Made by a program: the position numbers and the translations under genes
Shown here: in pieces, positions 34,280 to 43,075 of the stretch
Numbering within the stretch: position 1 is the first letter of the stretch
How the letters are laid out: each line of letters begins with the position of its first letter
The notes under the pieces: generated by a model
What the model saw: the letters and a program-made list of their open reading frames with translations, nothing else
Database searches by the model: none
Told to the model about the DNA's origin: nothing
Origin: JANSWY01 sp965267245
GTDB lineage: Bacteria > Bacteroidota > Bacteroidia > Cytophagales > Cyclobacteriaceae
Length of the DNA: 64,000 nt
Direction of reading: 5' to 3'
NCBI GenBank assembly: GCA_965267245.1
Contig: OZ253939.1
Location: 4,340,001-4,404,000, forward strand

Positions 34280-35785
34280 ATGTCTTTCACTAAAACCTTT
34301 CAGCATGACATTTTTCTCAGTTATGCTAGAGTCGATAACCTTAGTTTATCGGACTCGGAAGGATGGGTTGATATATTTACAAAAGCACTTGAATATGCGA
34401 TAGCCCGAAAAGTAGGTAAAAGTAAGCTTGTCAAAATCTGGAGAGACACAAGAGAAATTGATGGCAGTCAATTGTTCGATGAGACTATTGAAAAAGCAAT
34501 CCGAGATTCTGCAATCATCCTATGCCTCATATCCCCAGGTTATACAAAATCAGATTATTGCAAGAAAGAACTAAGTGAATTTCACAGAAAGTCGTCTGAA
34601 GAAGATATGGGTCTTCATATCGAAGACAGGAACAGGATTTTCTACCTTAGACTTGATAAAGTAGACCGAAAAACACTGTCAGAACTGGGGAGGAGCACTG
34701 GATTTGATATTCATGACAATAATGATCCCGCAGATCATGTAGACCCGTACGGGCTAAATGACCAAAATTACAATGAGGTATTGAAGAGCTTATCCAATGC
34801 ATTGATAAAAACTTTAAGTGCCATCTCTGATTTGTCAGAGACAACTCAAAATGCAAGTCAAAACCAAAATCAACCTGAAAAGGAAGAAGACAAATTCTCA
34901 ATCTTTTTTGCTGACGTTCCTGATAATTTGTCAAAACTCAAATACAAAACAATTTCTAACCTTAAAAAGAAGGGATATTTCGTTTTTGAAAACATTCCAC
35001 CACCTCTGGAGGAAAGTGAACATGATAAAGCTGCTGCTGAGCAGCTGAAAAAAGCAGACCTGAGTATTCACTTGCTTAACGAAACCCCTGGAAAACCGAT
35101 AGTGGATATTGAAGAGAATTTATGTTATCCTCAAAAGCAAATTGAGCTGGGTTTTACACATTCAAAAAACCAGATGATCTGGACGCCCTCTGAAATCGAT
35201 TTAAGCATAATTGAAAATAAAACTTATCAGCAATATTTAAGTGATCTGGAAATTAAAAAGGAAAGGGCATATCAATTTATAAAGGGTAGAAAGAGTACAT
35301 TGGAAAATGATGTAAATGATCTGATTGATAGAATTATTGAAAAGAAATTAAATGAGGAGGTCTTAAACAAGACAAATGTACTTCTGGATACTCATTTCAA
35401 GGACCAGTTGTTTGCATTGGATATCAACTCACAGCTCATTCAAAATAATATTCAGCCCTACCTGAATCCCCAGGAAGACAACCCTCAATCGAATCTGAAT
35501 TTACTGGCAGAAATGATAAAAAAGGTAAACAAGATCGTGTTTATATATGGTCAGATCTCTAAAGAATGGGTTTTAGAAAGAATGAGTGCAGCATTGCAGT
35601 TGATCGTAACCAATAACTTCCCAGTAGAGGACTTTGTAGTTTTCATGGTTCCTCCAACCAAAAACCCTGAGGACATCAAAATGCGACAAAAATTCATGTC
35701 CGTCAGGATTATAGATAATAGTTCCAGTGAAACAATTGGAAAAGACAGTATTGAAAGAATGTTAAGTGAACTTCCTGGAGAATGA
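34280..35785 (+). CDS. TIR-domain protein with additional TIR-like modules
   Basis: 501 residues, no signal peptide. The N-terminal TIR domain (about 8-180) starts HDIFLSYARVDNLSL and contains SPGYTKSDYCKKELSEF, where E97 aligns with the catalytic glutamate of NAD-cleaving TIR domains. A second Rossmann-like module (about 205-325, FSIFFADVPDNLSKLKYKT, then CYPQKQIELGFTHSKNQM) resembles TIR/DUF4062-type folds. A third related module (about 375-495) is more diverged. It overlaps the nSTAND1 gene by 4 bases (ATGA), so it is the first gene of a three-gene cassette. Likely role: effector that depletes NAD or signals when activated (inference). Confidence 0.8.
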   Translation: MSFTKTFQHDIFLSYARVDNLSLSDSEGWVDIFTKALEYAIARKVGKSKLVKIWRDTREIDGSQLFDETIEKAIRDSAIILCLISPGYTKSDYCKKELSEFHRKSSEEDMGLHIEDRNRIFYLRLDKVDRKTLSELGRSTGFDIHDNNDPADHVDPYGLNDQNYNEVLKSLSNALIKTLSAISDLSETTQNASQNQNQPEKEEDKFSIFFADVPDNLSKLKYKTISNLKKKGYFVFENIPPPLEESEHDKAAAEQLKKADLSIHLLNETPGKPIVDIEENLCYPQKQIELGFTHSKNQMIWTPSEIDLSIIENKTYQQYLSDLEIKKERAYQFIKGRKSTLENDVNDLIDRIIEKKLNEEVLNKTNVLLDTHFKDQLFALDINSQLIQNNIQPYLNPQEDNPQSNLNLLAEMIKKVNKIVFIYGQISKEWVLERMSAALQLIVTNNFPVEDFVVFMVPPTKNPEDIKMRQKFMSVRIIDNSSSETIGKDSIERMLSELPGE

Positions 35786-38700
35786 GTATATCTGTTCCAG
35801 CCGTTGAAGTTGAAAATCCCTTTGTTGGGCTAAGACCGTTTGAGAGTGAAGAGAGTCTCTTGTTCTTCGGGAGGAGTGATCAGGTGATGCAACTTTTAAA
35901 TCGGTTGCATGATGGAAGATTCGTAGCAGTGGTGGGTAGTTCAGGATCTGGTAAGTCATCACTTATACGGGCTGGGCTCGTTTCATCTTTAAAAGCAGGT
36001 TTTCTTATTGAGTCCCGTTATAATTGGACAATTGCAACCATGAAACCAGGTGAAAGCCCTGTTTATAACCTGGCACATTCTCTACTAAGTATAAATCGTG
36101 AAAGTGTAAGTCCAGAAGAAATTCATTCCGTATACAATGATATTCTTGATAGTGGGATCGAAATAGTGGTCGAGCTGATACAGAAGAAAATTGATGAAAG
36201 CACCAATTTCTTTCTCTTAGTAGATCAGTTTGAGGAGATATTCAGGTTCATCCTTGATCAACCGGATTCTGAGAAAATAGACGAGGCAAATGATTTTGTG
36301 AAGATCATATTGCAATTGACTACCTGGCCAACCCTTGCATCATATGTGGTTATTACCATGAGATCTGACTTCATTGGAGATTGCGTCAAGTTTTATGGTT
36401 TACCCGAAGCATTAAACAAGAGCCAATATTTAGTTCCCAAACTTAACAGGCAAGAGCTAAGACAGGTTATTCAGGGTCCCATAAAGCTATACGGTCAAAT
36501 CATCAATGATAGACTGACAGATTATTTGCTCAACAACATTCAGCAGCAATCAGATGAATTGCCTTTGTTGCAACACTTGTTGATGAGAATTTGGGACCAT
36601 GAGTTGTTGATTGACAAAAATGGCGAGTTGGATCTGAAAGACTATGATGCCGTTGGGGGATTCAACAGTGCGCTTTCAAATCATGCAAATGAAGCATTTG
36701 AGGAATTGTCAAAACCTGAGAAGGAAATAGCAAAACAGATTTTTCAGTTATTAACAGATGTTGATGAGGGTAAAAGAAAGATAAGAAGACCTACCAGACT
36801 TTCTGAAATTAGAGATTCCACCGGGGCAAGTAATGCTGTTATCTTAAAGATTCTTAACCATTTTTCAGTTCAACGAAGAAATTTTATTGTAATTTCAGAA
36901 TTAGAGAATGACGATCTACTCATCGATATTTCACACGAAAGCCTAATTCGTCAATGGGACAACCTACTGGGTTGGGTGGATGAAGAATTTACAGTAGCTG
37001 AGGCCTATAAGGTTTTATTAGAATCATGGCTTTCCTATGATTCGGGAAATCGGGATGTACTTTCGGATAAAGAGATTACACGAATAGAAAGTCTTCTTTT
37101 TCAGAAAAACATATCAGAAAGTTGGGCAAAGAGGTATCACAAATCCTCTTATTCAGAGGCACTTCAATTTCTGGATAACTGTAAAACCGCCAATCAAAAA
37201 GCCAAAAAGAAAGCAGAAAATCAAAGGGTGGCGATAGGTATCATGGCAATTTGCCTAATTATCTTCACATCCTTCTACATTTATTCTGAAATCCAGAATG
37301 ATAAACTTGCTGAAAAAAACCAACAACTGGAACAGCAGAAAATCGAAATACAAGAAGCCAGAGACGAGGCATTGGTAAATGAAAGAGAGGCTTATTATCA
37401 GACTGAAATAGCTCGTCAACAAACAATTTTAGCTGATTCTGCCAAACATGAGGCCCTATATGAAGCCCAAAAGGCAATACAGGCCCAGAAAGAAGCGGAA
37501 CTTTTTCGAGAAAGAGCAGAGCAATCAGCTAAAGAGGCCATAAAACAAGCCAGAATCGCACAGGAAAATGCAATGGAAGCAGAATTATCGAGAGACCAGA
37601 CCAATGCCGCCTATGAGCAATTGTCAAGAGAGCAAAGAGGAATCGTACTATCGAAATTCTTAGCAACAAAAGCAATGAACCAAACTGAATTGCAATTAAA
37701 GTATAACCTGGCTTATCTGGCTTATAGATTTCAGACTGAATATGAAGCACCGTCTTCATCAGAAGTGTTTGCAGCTCTTTATGATGCCTACCAGATATAT
37801 AATAATCCGTTGATTTATGATGCACGGGAGCCTCTATCAGCAAAAGCTTATCTGATTGATAATAAATACATCATAACCGCTGGCAGGACTATGCATTTTA
37901 TTAGTCTGGATGAAAGTGAATCAATGAATCAAGATGTATTATCTAATTATGAATCAAAAGAGCCGGACATTATAACTGCTCTTCTACCCCTGCACAGAAG
38001 TATCATTTTCGGGACTCACTCAGGGGTTATTTATGAGTTACAGGGATTTGATGTACTGAACAATCTAAAACCGGCGCAAAGAATCCTAACTCAGGAAGAG
38101 GGGATGGTTGAGATGATCGAACCAATTTTTAATTCTTTTCTTTATGTTACAGAAGGAAGCAATTCACTGAAAATCTCCAATGAGAAACAGATTGAAGCTA
38201 CAGGATTATCTGAAATAAACGCTATTTCCGCATCTGAAGATAAAAGGCATATCTATATAGGAGGTGTTAATGGGAAATTGCTACAATATGATTTACTCAC
38301 ACAGTCTCAGGTATCCAGGGAGGATTTTAAAGAACCGATAGATTTCCTTAAATATTCACCTCAGCTTGAAAAAGTATTGGTAGCTAACAAAAATGGATCT
38401 GTATTTGAGTATTTTCATGATGAAAGTATTATCCGAACTAGCTTCATAAATGCTCAAATATCCAACATAGTTGACATTGATTACACAAACGATGTTTCAA
38501 AAATTGTCGTTCTAAATACTTCAGAATTATCAATCGCTGACTTGAGTAATCAAAACCGGTATTCAATTAATATTTCCAAATTTGGACAGGTTTCTGATCT
38601 ATTGGTTGAGCCGAATAACCTGTACGTATACATTCTAACAACTCAAGGAAAGGTCTATAAAATACCTATTTCAAACCACCTGATGGCCGAACATATACAT

Positions 38701-38802
38701 GAAAATGCCAAGAGAAATCTCACAGAGGCAGAGTGGAGAAAATTTGTAGGAGCTAATATCCCATATGAAAGAACTTTCGAATCATTAAACATAGAAAAAT
38801 GA
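35782..38802 (+). CDS. nSTAND1 NTPase with transmembrane helix, coiled coil and beta-propeller
   Basis: 1006 residues. The N-terminus NPFVGLRPFESEESLLFFGR is the nSTAND1 signature. Walker A is GSSGSGKS (52-59), Walker B is FFLLVDQFEEIF (143-154) and sensor-like TMRSDF is at 192-197, followed by YLVPKLNRQELRQVI and ELPLLQHLLMRIWDH. A hydrophobic segment (about 483-501) preceded by AKKKAENQR is a likely transmembrane helix with the NTPase inside. A long coiled coil (503-625) and a WD40-like propeller (about 670-990) follow. STAND proteins are signal-activated oligomerising switches; the propeller is a plausible sensor. Coupled by 4-base overlaps on both sides. Confidence 0.88.
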   Translation: MSISVPAVEVENPFVGLRPFESEESLLFFGRSDQVMQLLNRLHDGRFVAVVGSSGSGKSSLIRAGLVSSLKAGFLIESRYNWTIATMKPGESPVYNLAHSLLSINRESVSPEEIHSVYNDILDSGIEIVVELIQKKIDESTNFFLLVDQFEEIFRFILDQPDSEKIDEANDFVKIILQLTTWPTLASYVVITMRSDFIGDCVKFYGLPEALNKSQYLVPKLNRQELRQVIQGPIKLYGQIINDRLTDYLLNNIQQQSDELPLLQHLLMRIWDHELLIDKNGELDLKDYDAVGGFNSALSNHANEAFEELSKPEKEIAKQIFQLLTDVDEGKRKIRRPTRLSEIRDSTGASNAVILKILNHFSVQRRNFIVISELENDDLLIDISHESLIRQWDNLLGWVDEEFTVAEAYKVLLESWLSYDSGNRDVLSDKEITRIESLLFQKNISESWAKRYHKSSYSEALQFLDNCKTANQKAKKKAENQRVAIGIMAICLIIFTSFYIYSEIQNDKLAEKNQQLEQQKIEIQEARDEALVNEREAYYQTEIARQQTILADSAKHEALYEAQKAIQAQKEAELFRERAEQSAKEAIKQARIAQENAMEAELSRDQTNAAYEQLSREQRGIVLSKFLATKAMNQTELQLKYNLAYLAYRFQTEYEAPSSSEVFAALYDAYQIYNNPLIYDAREPLSAKAYLIDNKYIITAGRTMHFISLDESESMNQDVLSNYESKEPDIITALLPLHRSIIFGTHSGVIYELQGFDVLNNLKPAQRILTQEEGMVEMIEPIFNSFLYVTEGSNSLKISNEKQIEATGLSEINAISASEDKRHIYIGGVNGKLLQYDLLTQSQVSREDFKEPIDFLKYSPQLEKVLVANKNGSVFEYFHDESIIRTSFINAQISNIVDIDYTNDVSKIVVLNTSELSIADLSNQNRYSINISKFGQVSDLLVEPNNLYVYILTTQGKVYKIPISNHLMAEHIHENAKRNLTEAEWRKFVGANIPYERTFESLNIEK

Positions 38803-39260
38803 ACCAGGAAGAATACATGAAAGACAGGGTAGATAACCAAATGAATTATTATTCAAGAGCATCTCGTTCATTGAAACAGAAACATACAATCAGTCAAATT
38901 ACAATCATCAGCCTTGGATTAATAATTCCGGTGATCGTTAACCTTGAAGGTGATTGGTTCAAAATGATTGGCGGAAGTGAATTCATCAGAATCACGACAA
39001 CAATATTGTCTCTTATACTTGCTGTATTCTCTGGTATAGCGAATTTTCTAAAATTTGGAGAACTATGGATCACTTTCAGGAGTACCCTTGAAGCACTCAA
39101 AAGGGAAAAATACTTTTTCATCACCTCATCTGGGAAATATCGCAACTCTGAAGCAGGTTTTCACATTTTCGTTGAGAACATTGAAGCCATTTTGTCAAAC
39201 GAAAATGCTGAACACAAACAAATCATTGAAAAGACGCTGGATAATCAGCCAAAAGAATGA
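38799..39260 (+). CDS. DUF4231/SLATT-like two-helix membrane protein
   Basis: 153 residues with two predicted membrane helices (about 33-49 and 63-84) and cytoplasmic ends. The pattern MNYYSRASRSLKQKHTISQ before the first helix and LWITFRSTLEALKREKYFF after the second matches the DUF4231/SLATT class, small membrane proteins found with nucleotide-signalling and NTPase conflict systems and proposed to be pore-forming effectors. It overlaps the nSTAND1 gene by 4 bases and is the last gene of the cassette; purM follows with its own promoter candidate. Confidence 0.72.
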   Translation: MNQEEYMKDRVDNQMNYYSRASRSLKQKHTISQITIISLGLIIPVIVNLEGDWFKMIGGSEFIRITTTILSLILAVFSGIANFLKFGELWITFRSTLEALKREKYFFITSSGKYRNSEAGFHIFVENIEAILSNENAEHKQIIEKTLDNQPKE

Positions 39261-39341
39261 ATACTGTTTAAAAGAAAGTAGAAATTTCTTAGATATTTAA
39301 ACTTGTTCGTCAGAAGCTGTCTCTGGGCCTGGAGTTGTTGC

Positions 39342-39349
39342 TATATTTG
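39342..39349 (+). promoter_or_regulatory. Candidate -7 box of purM
   Basis: TATATTTG is an exact match to TAnnTTTG, 17 bases upstream of the purM ATG. No convincing TTG is seen about 19 bases further upstream. It would separate purM expression from the TIR cassette. Confidence 0.5.
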
Positions 39350-39366
39350 TCGCTCAATACTAAAGT

Positions 39367-40533
39367 ATGAGCTCAGAAAAGTATGCACAAAGGGGTGTTT
39401 CAGCCTCTAAAGAAGATGTCCACAACGCGATCAAAGACATTGACAAGGGATTATTTCCCAAGGCTTTCTGTAAGATTGTTCCCGATCTGATAGCTGGAGA
39501 TCCTGAATATTGCAACATCATGCATGCTGATGGAGCGGGTACTAAGTCTTCCCTGGCTTACATGTACTGGAAAGAAACTGGAGACATGTCAGTATGGAAA
39601 GGAATTGCTCAGGATGCTGTCATCATGAATGTGGATGACCTGATTTGTGTTGGCGCTACAGATAATATCTTGCTTTCTTCTACGATTGGCCGAAACAAAA
39701 ACCTGATCCCTGGTGAAGTGATTGCGGCACTGATTAATGGGACAGAAGAAGTGCTTCAAATGTTGAGAGACAATGGCATTGATATCATCTCTACAGGGGG
39801 TGAAACAGCTGATCTGGGAGACCTGGTGAGAACTGTTGTGGTGGATAGTACCGTAACCTGCAGAATGAAGAGAAAGGATGTGATTTCCAATCACAATATC
39901 AAACCGGGAAATGTTATTGTAGGTCTTCAATCGTTTGGTCAGGCAGAATACGAAGATGAATACAATGGTGGAATGGGTAGTAATGGATTGACTTCCGCAC
40001 GACATGATGTTTTCAACCAAATCTATAGAGAAAAGTACCCTGAAAGTTTTGATCCGGCTATCGATTCTTCATTGACTTTTACCGGAAAATACAAACTGAC
40101 AGATCCGGTTGAAGGATCACCTTTGGATGCTGGGAAATTGGTGCTTTCCCCTACCCGAACATATGCACCAATCATCAAAGAAGTGCTCAAGTTATTGAGA
40201 AATAAAATTGACGGTCTTGTACACTGCAGCGGAGGAGCTCAAACCAAGGTGCTTCATTTTGTAGACAATGTGCATGTCATTAAAGATAATCTTTTTGATA
40301 TACCTCCATTATTCAGGATCATTCAGGAAGAGAGCAAAACAGATTGGCAGGAAATGTACAAGGTGTTTAACATGGGCCACAGACTAGAGCTGTATGTAGA
40401 CAAATCCCATGCCCAGGAAATCATTGACATTGCGGCATCATTTGGAGTGGACGGTCAAATTGTTGGTCGAGTAGAGTCTGCTGACCAAAAGAAGGTGATT
40501 ATTAAAAGTGAGTTTGGAGAGTTTGTTTATTAG
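39367..40533 (+). CDS. purM: Phosphoribosylformylglycinamidine cyclo-ligase (AIR synthetase)
   Basis: 388 residues, somewhat longer than the E. coli enzyme (about 345), as in other Bacteroidota. It closes the imidazole ring in de novo purine synthesis, making AIR from FGAM with ATP. Diagnostic regions are YAQRGVSASKEDVHN, MHADGAGTKSSLAYMYWK, the conserved DAVIMNVDDLICVGA, GGETADLGDLVRTVVVD and GLQSFGQAEYEDEYNGGMG. It stands alone; yraN is convergent, with only three bases between the two stops. Confidence 0.95.
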   Translation: MSSEKYAQRGVSASKEDVHNAIKDIDKGLFPKAFCKIVPDLIAGDPEYCNIMHADGAGTKSSLAYMYWKETGDMSVWKGIAQDAVIMNVDDLICVGATDNILLSSTIGRNKNLIPGEVIAALINGTEEVLQMLRDNGIDIISTGGETADLGDLVRTVVVDSTVTCRMKRKDVISNHNIKPGNVIVGLQSFGQAEYEDEYNGGMGSNGLTSARHDVFNQIYREKYPESFDPAIDSSLTFTGKYKLTDPVEGSPLDAGKLVLSPTRTYAPIIKEVLKLLRNKIDGLVHCSGGAQTKVLHFVDNVHVIKDNLFDIPPLFRIIQEESKTDWQEMYKVFNMGHRLELYVDKSHAQEIIDIAASFGVDGQIVGRVESADQKKVIIKSEFGEFVY

Positions 40534-40536
40534 TAT

Positions 40537-40875
40537 TTAATAAAAGGCGTCTTCCAAATGCAATAACTCTTTCCCAGTGATTGCAATAATGTCATAGCGC
40601 ACGTTTTTTTGCCAATTGATTGAATGGATGTACACATTTGAAGTATCCAGAATCATTTTTTTCTGATTGTCTGAGACGAAATCCTCAGGATGTCCAAAAT
40701 CATCATTCTTACGTTTTTTTACCTCTACAAAAATGATCAGGGCATCTTTCATTGCAATGATATCGATCTCTCCTTTGCCGAAACGGTAATTTTGCTCAAG
40801 AATCTCAAATCCCTTGTCAATGAGATAATCCATGGCCTGATGCTCTCCTGATTTTCCTATGGCTATTTTATCCAT
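40537..40875 (-). CDS. YraN family (UPF0102) predicted endonuclease
   Basis: 112 residues, the family's usual size. The PD-(D/E)XK-like core is complete: GEIDIIAMKD and FVEVKKRKN, with E36, D38, E51 and K53 as the likely metal and catalytic residues. The N-terminal GKSGEHQAMDYLIDKGFEIL is typical. The family is predicted to act on DNA, possibly in recombination or uptake; its role is not established. Convergent with purM and divergent from manA. Confidence 0.88.
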   Translation of the reverse strand: MDKIAIGKSGEHQAMDYLIDKGFEILEQNYRFGKGEIDIIAMKDALIIFVEVKKRKNDDFGHPEDFVSDNQKKMILDTSNVYIHSINWQKNVRYDIIAITGKELLHLEDAFY

Positions 40876-40972
40876 AGAGCGAGTATAATTAGAATTTAAG
40901 GCTTATCGCTTCATATTATTGAATTATTTATTGGGATGCTATTTCTTTGCTGTGATTATCAAACGCATACCA

Positions 40973-41950
40973 ATGAATCTTTATCCACTAAAATTTAAGA
41001 CCATCTTCAAAGACAAAATCTGGGGAGGTGAAAAGATAAATACAGTTCTGGGTAAGAATTTTGAACCGCTTCCAAATTGTGGAGAGACCTGGGAAGTATC
41101 AGGAGTAGAAGGAAATATTTCAGAAGTTGCTGAGGGAGATTTAACCGGGAATGACCTGAAATCCCTGATCCAGAAGTATAAAGGTGAATTAGTGGGGAAT
41201 CGTGTATTTGAAAAGTATGGGGATGATTTCCCATTGCTGATCAAATTTATTGATGCCAATGATGACCTTTCTATTCAGGTTCACCCGGATGACGCATTGG
41301 CAAAAAAGAGGCACAACTCATTCGGTAAAACTGAAATGTGGTATGTGATGCAGGCTGATGAAGGAGCAAAGTTGATTTCTGGATTTAATCAGGAAGTTGA
41401 TAAAGAGAAATACCTGGAGCATTTCAATTCAGGTAAACTCACTGAGATATTGAACCAGGAAGATGTCAATACTGATGATGTATACTTTTTGCCAGCAGGG
41501 CGAGTACATACCATTGGTAAAGGACTGCTTATTGCAGAAATCCAGCAAACATCTGACATTACTTACAGGATTTACGATTTTGATAGGAAAGATGCCCAGG
41601 GTAATACAAGAGAATTACATGTGGAAGAAGCATTAGATGCAATTGATTATAATTATTACCCGGAATATAAGACTCCATATAATGACAAGCCTGAGGAAGC
41701 GTCAAAACTTATTAAATCAGATTACTTTGAAACTAACAAAATCGTTCTAAAGGGTTCTTTTGAAAGAGATTTTAGTGATTTGGATTCATTTGTGATTTAT
41801 ATCTGTTTAGAGGGAGGAGTTACGCTTCAATATGGGTCTGCATCTATGCATTTCAAAATGGGAGATTCTATTTTGGTTCCTGCTTCTATTAAAAAGTACA
41901 CTTTGCATGGAGATCCATCAGTGAAGCTGCTGGAGACATATGTACCATGA
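40973..41950 (+). CDS. manA: Mannose-6-phosphate isomerase, class I
   Basis: About 325 residues from ATG 40973, where the family N-terminus (MNLYPLKFKTIFKDKIWGG) begins; an earlier TTG at 40919 would add an unlikely hydrophobic leader. The zinc site is visible in SIQVHPDDALAKK and KTEMWYVM, with the later histidine in LPAGRVHTIGKG. The enzyme interconverts mannose-6-phosphate and fructose-6-phosphate for mannosylated glycan precursors. It is translationally coupled (ATGA) to lipB and the following two genes. Confidence 0.93.
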   Translation: MNLYPLKFKTIFKDKIWGGEKINTVLGKNFEPLPNCGETWEVSGVEGNISEVAEGDLTGNDLKSLIQKYKGELVGNRVFEKYGDDFPLLIKFIDANDDLSIQVHPDDALAKKRHNSFGKTEMWYVMQADEGAKLISGFNQEVDKEKYLEHFNSGKLTEILNQEDVNTDDVYFLPAGRVHTIGKGLLIAEIQQTSDITYRIYDFDRKDAQGNTRELHVEEALDAIDYNYYPEYKTPYNDKPEEASKLIKSDYFETNKIVLKGSFERDFSDLDSFVIYICLEGGVTLQYGSASMHFKMGDSILVPASIKKYTLHGDPSVKLLETYVP

Positions 41951-42660
41951 ATCAAACACTGAATAAGAATACAAAATTTATTCATCTGGGTCTTATTGAC
42001 TATCAGGAAGCCTGGGATTATCAGGAAAAGGTATTCAAGGAAACAGTTGACTTGAAAATAGCCAACAGAAAGAACGAGGGAAAGGAAGAATTGACCCCTA
42101 ACTACCTGATTTTTTGTTACCATCCTCATGTTTACACCCTTGGCAAGAGTGGAAAGGAAGAAAACCTTCTTTTGGATGAAAAGGGACTAAAAGAGAAAGA
42201 AGCCACTTATTACAAAATCAATAGAGGTGGTGATATCACTTACCACGGTCCGGGACAGATTGTGGGATATCCAATTCTGGATCTGGATAACTTCTTTACT
42301 GATATACATAAGTATTTAAGACTCCTGGAAGAAGCTGTTATTTTGACATTGGCTGATTATGGTATAGAAGCAGGTAGAATAGATGGATTGACCGGGGTTT
42401 GGATTGATTATAAGGAACAGAAAGATCCTCGTAAAATTTGTGCTCTGGGAGTGAAATCCAGCCGGTGGGTGACAATGCACGGTTTTGCATTCAATGTAAA
42501 TACAGATCTTCATTACTTTAACAATATTATTCCCTGTGGAATAGATGATAAGGCAGTTACATCAATGGAGAAAGAATTAGGTACAAAGCAAAACCTGGAG
42601 GATGTTGAGTCAAAGTTGAAAAATCATATTGTCAGCTTATTTGAAATGGAAATGATATGA
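41947..42660 (+). CDS. lipB: Octanoyl-[acyl-carrier-protein] transferase (lipoate synthesis)
   Basis: 237 residues. LipB moves octanoyl groups from ACP to lipoyl domains, the first step of de novo lipoylation. The signature RGGDITYHGPGQIVGYPIL, the conserved lysine in CALGVKSSRWVTMHG (K170) and the catalytic cysteine C197 in NNIIPCGID are all present. ATGA overlaps join it to manA upstream and to a small hypothetical gene downstream. No lipA or lipoylated-complex gene is in the window. Confidence 0.95.
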   Translation: MNQTLNKNTKFIHLGLIDYQEAWDYQEKVFKETVDLKIANRKNEGKEELTPNYLIFCYHPHVYTLGKSGKEENLLLDEKGLKEKEATYYKINRGGDITYHGPGQIVGYPILDLDNFFTDIHKYLRLLEEAVILTLADYGIEAGRIDGLTGVWIDYKEQKDPRKICALGVKSSRWVTMHGFAFNVNTDLHYFNNIIPCGIDDKAVTSMEKELGTKQNLEDVESKLKNHIVSLFEMEMI

Positions 42661-43061
42661 AGAAAGACATACAATTCTTACCCGTTGAGAATATTTTGAT
42701 TTCGGTAGCAAAGAAGGATAATGAATCAGAAATTCCTGAGTGGCAGGTATACCTGATCAATCGGAATGAAAAACCATTAGAGACTGTAATGGTCACCTCC
42801 AAAGGATACGGAGAGAAGGATGGTGAGGAACAAAAGACATCTACACTACGTCATGTAATACCAAAGATTGACGCAGGTGAGTATGCATTAATTGAACCTA
42901 TCCAGCCAGAAGTGTTTCATCTCAATAATGAATACTGGGTAAGTTACTTTATAGACGGCCAGGTGTACGATAAAAAGTTTATATTCGTTCCGGAGACCAT
43001 CAAAGACGAAAACCTGATTGAGATAAAAGAACTGGGCTTGATGGGTGTACTCCATGTATAA
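42657..43061 (+). CDS. Hypothetical protein, lipB operon
   Basis: 134 residues, soluble, mainly beta by pattern (WQVYLINRNEKPLETVMVTS, YWVSYFIDGQVYDKKFIF). No cysteines, signal peptide or known motif. Its ATG overlaps the lipB stop (ATGA), and the exonuclease gene starts 14 bases after it. The position suggests a Bacteroidota-conserved housekeeping protein, but I do not recognise the family and assign no function. Confidence 0.7.
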   Translation: MKKDIQFLPVENILISVAKKDNESEIPEWQVYLINRNEKPLETVMVTSKGYGEKDGEEQKTSTLRHVIPKIDAGEYALIEPIQPEVFHLNNEYWVSYFIDGQVYDKKFIFVPETIKDENLIEIKELGLMGVLHV

Positions 43062-43075
43062 CCAAACCTGTAACT

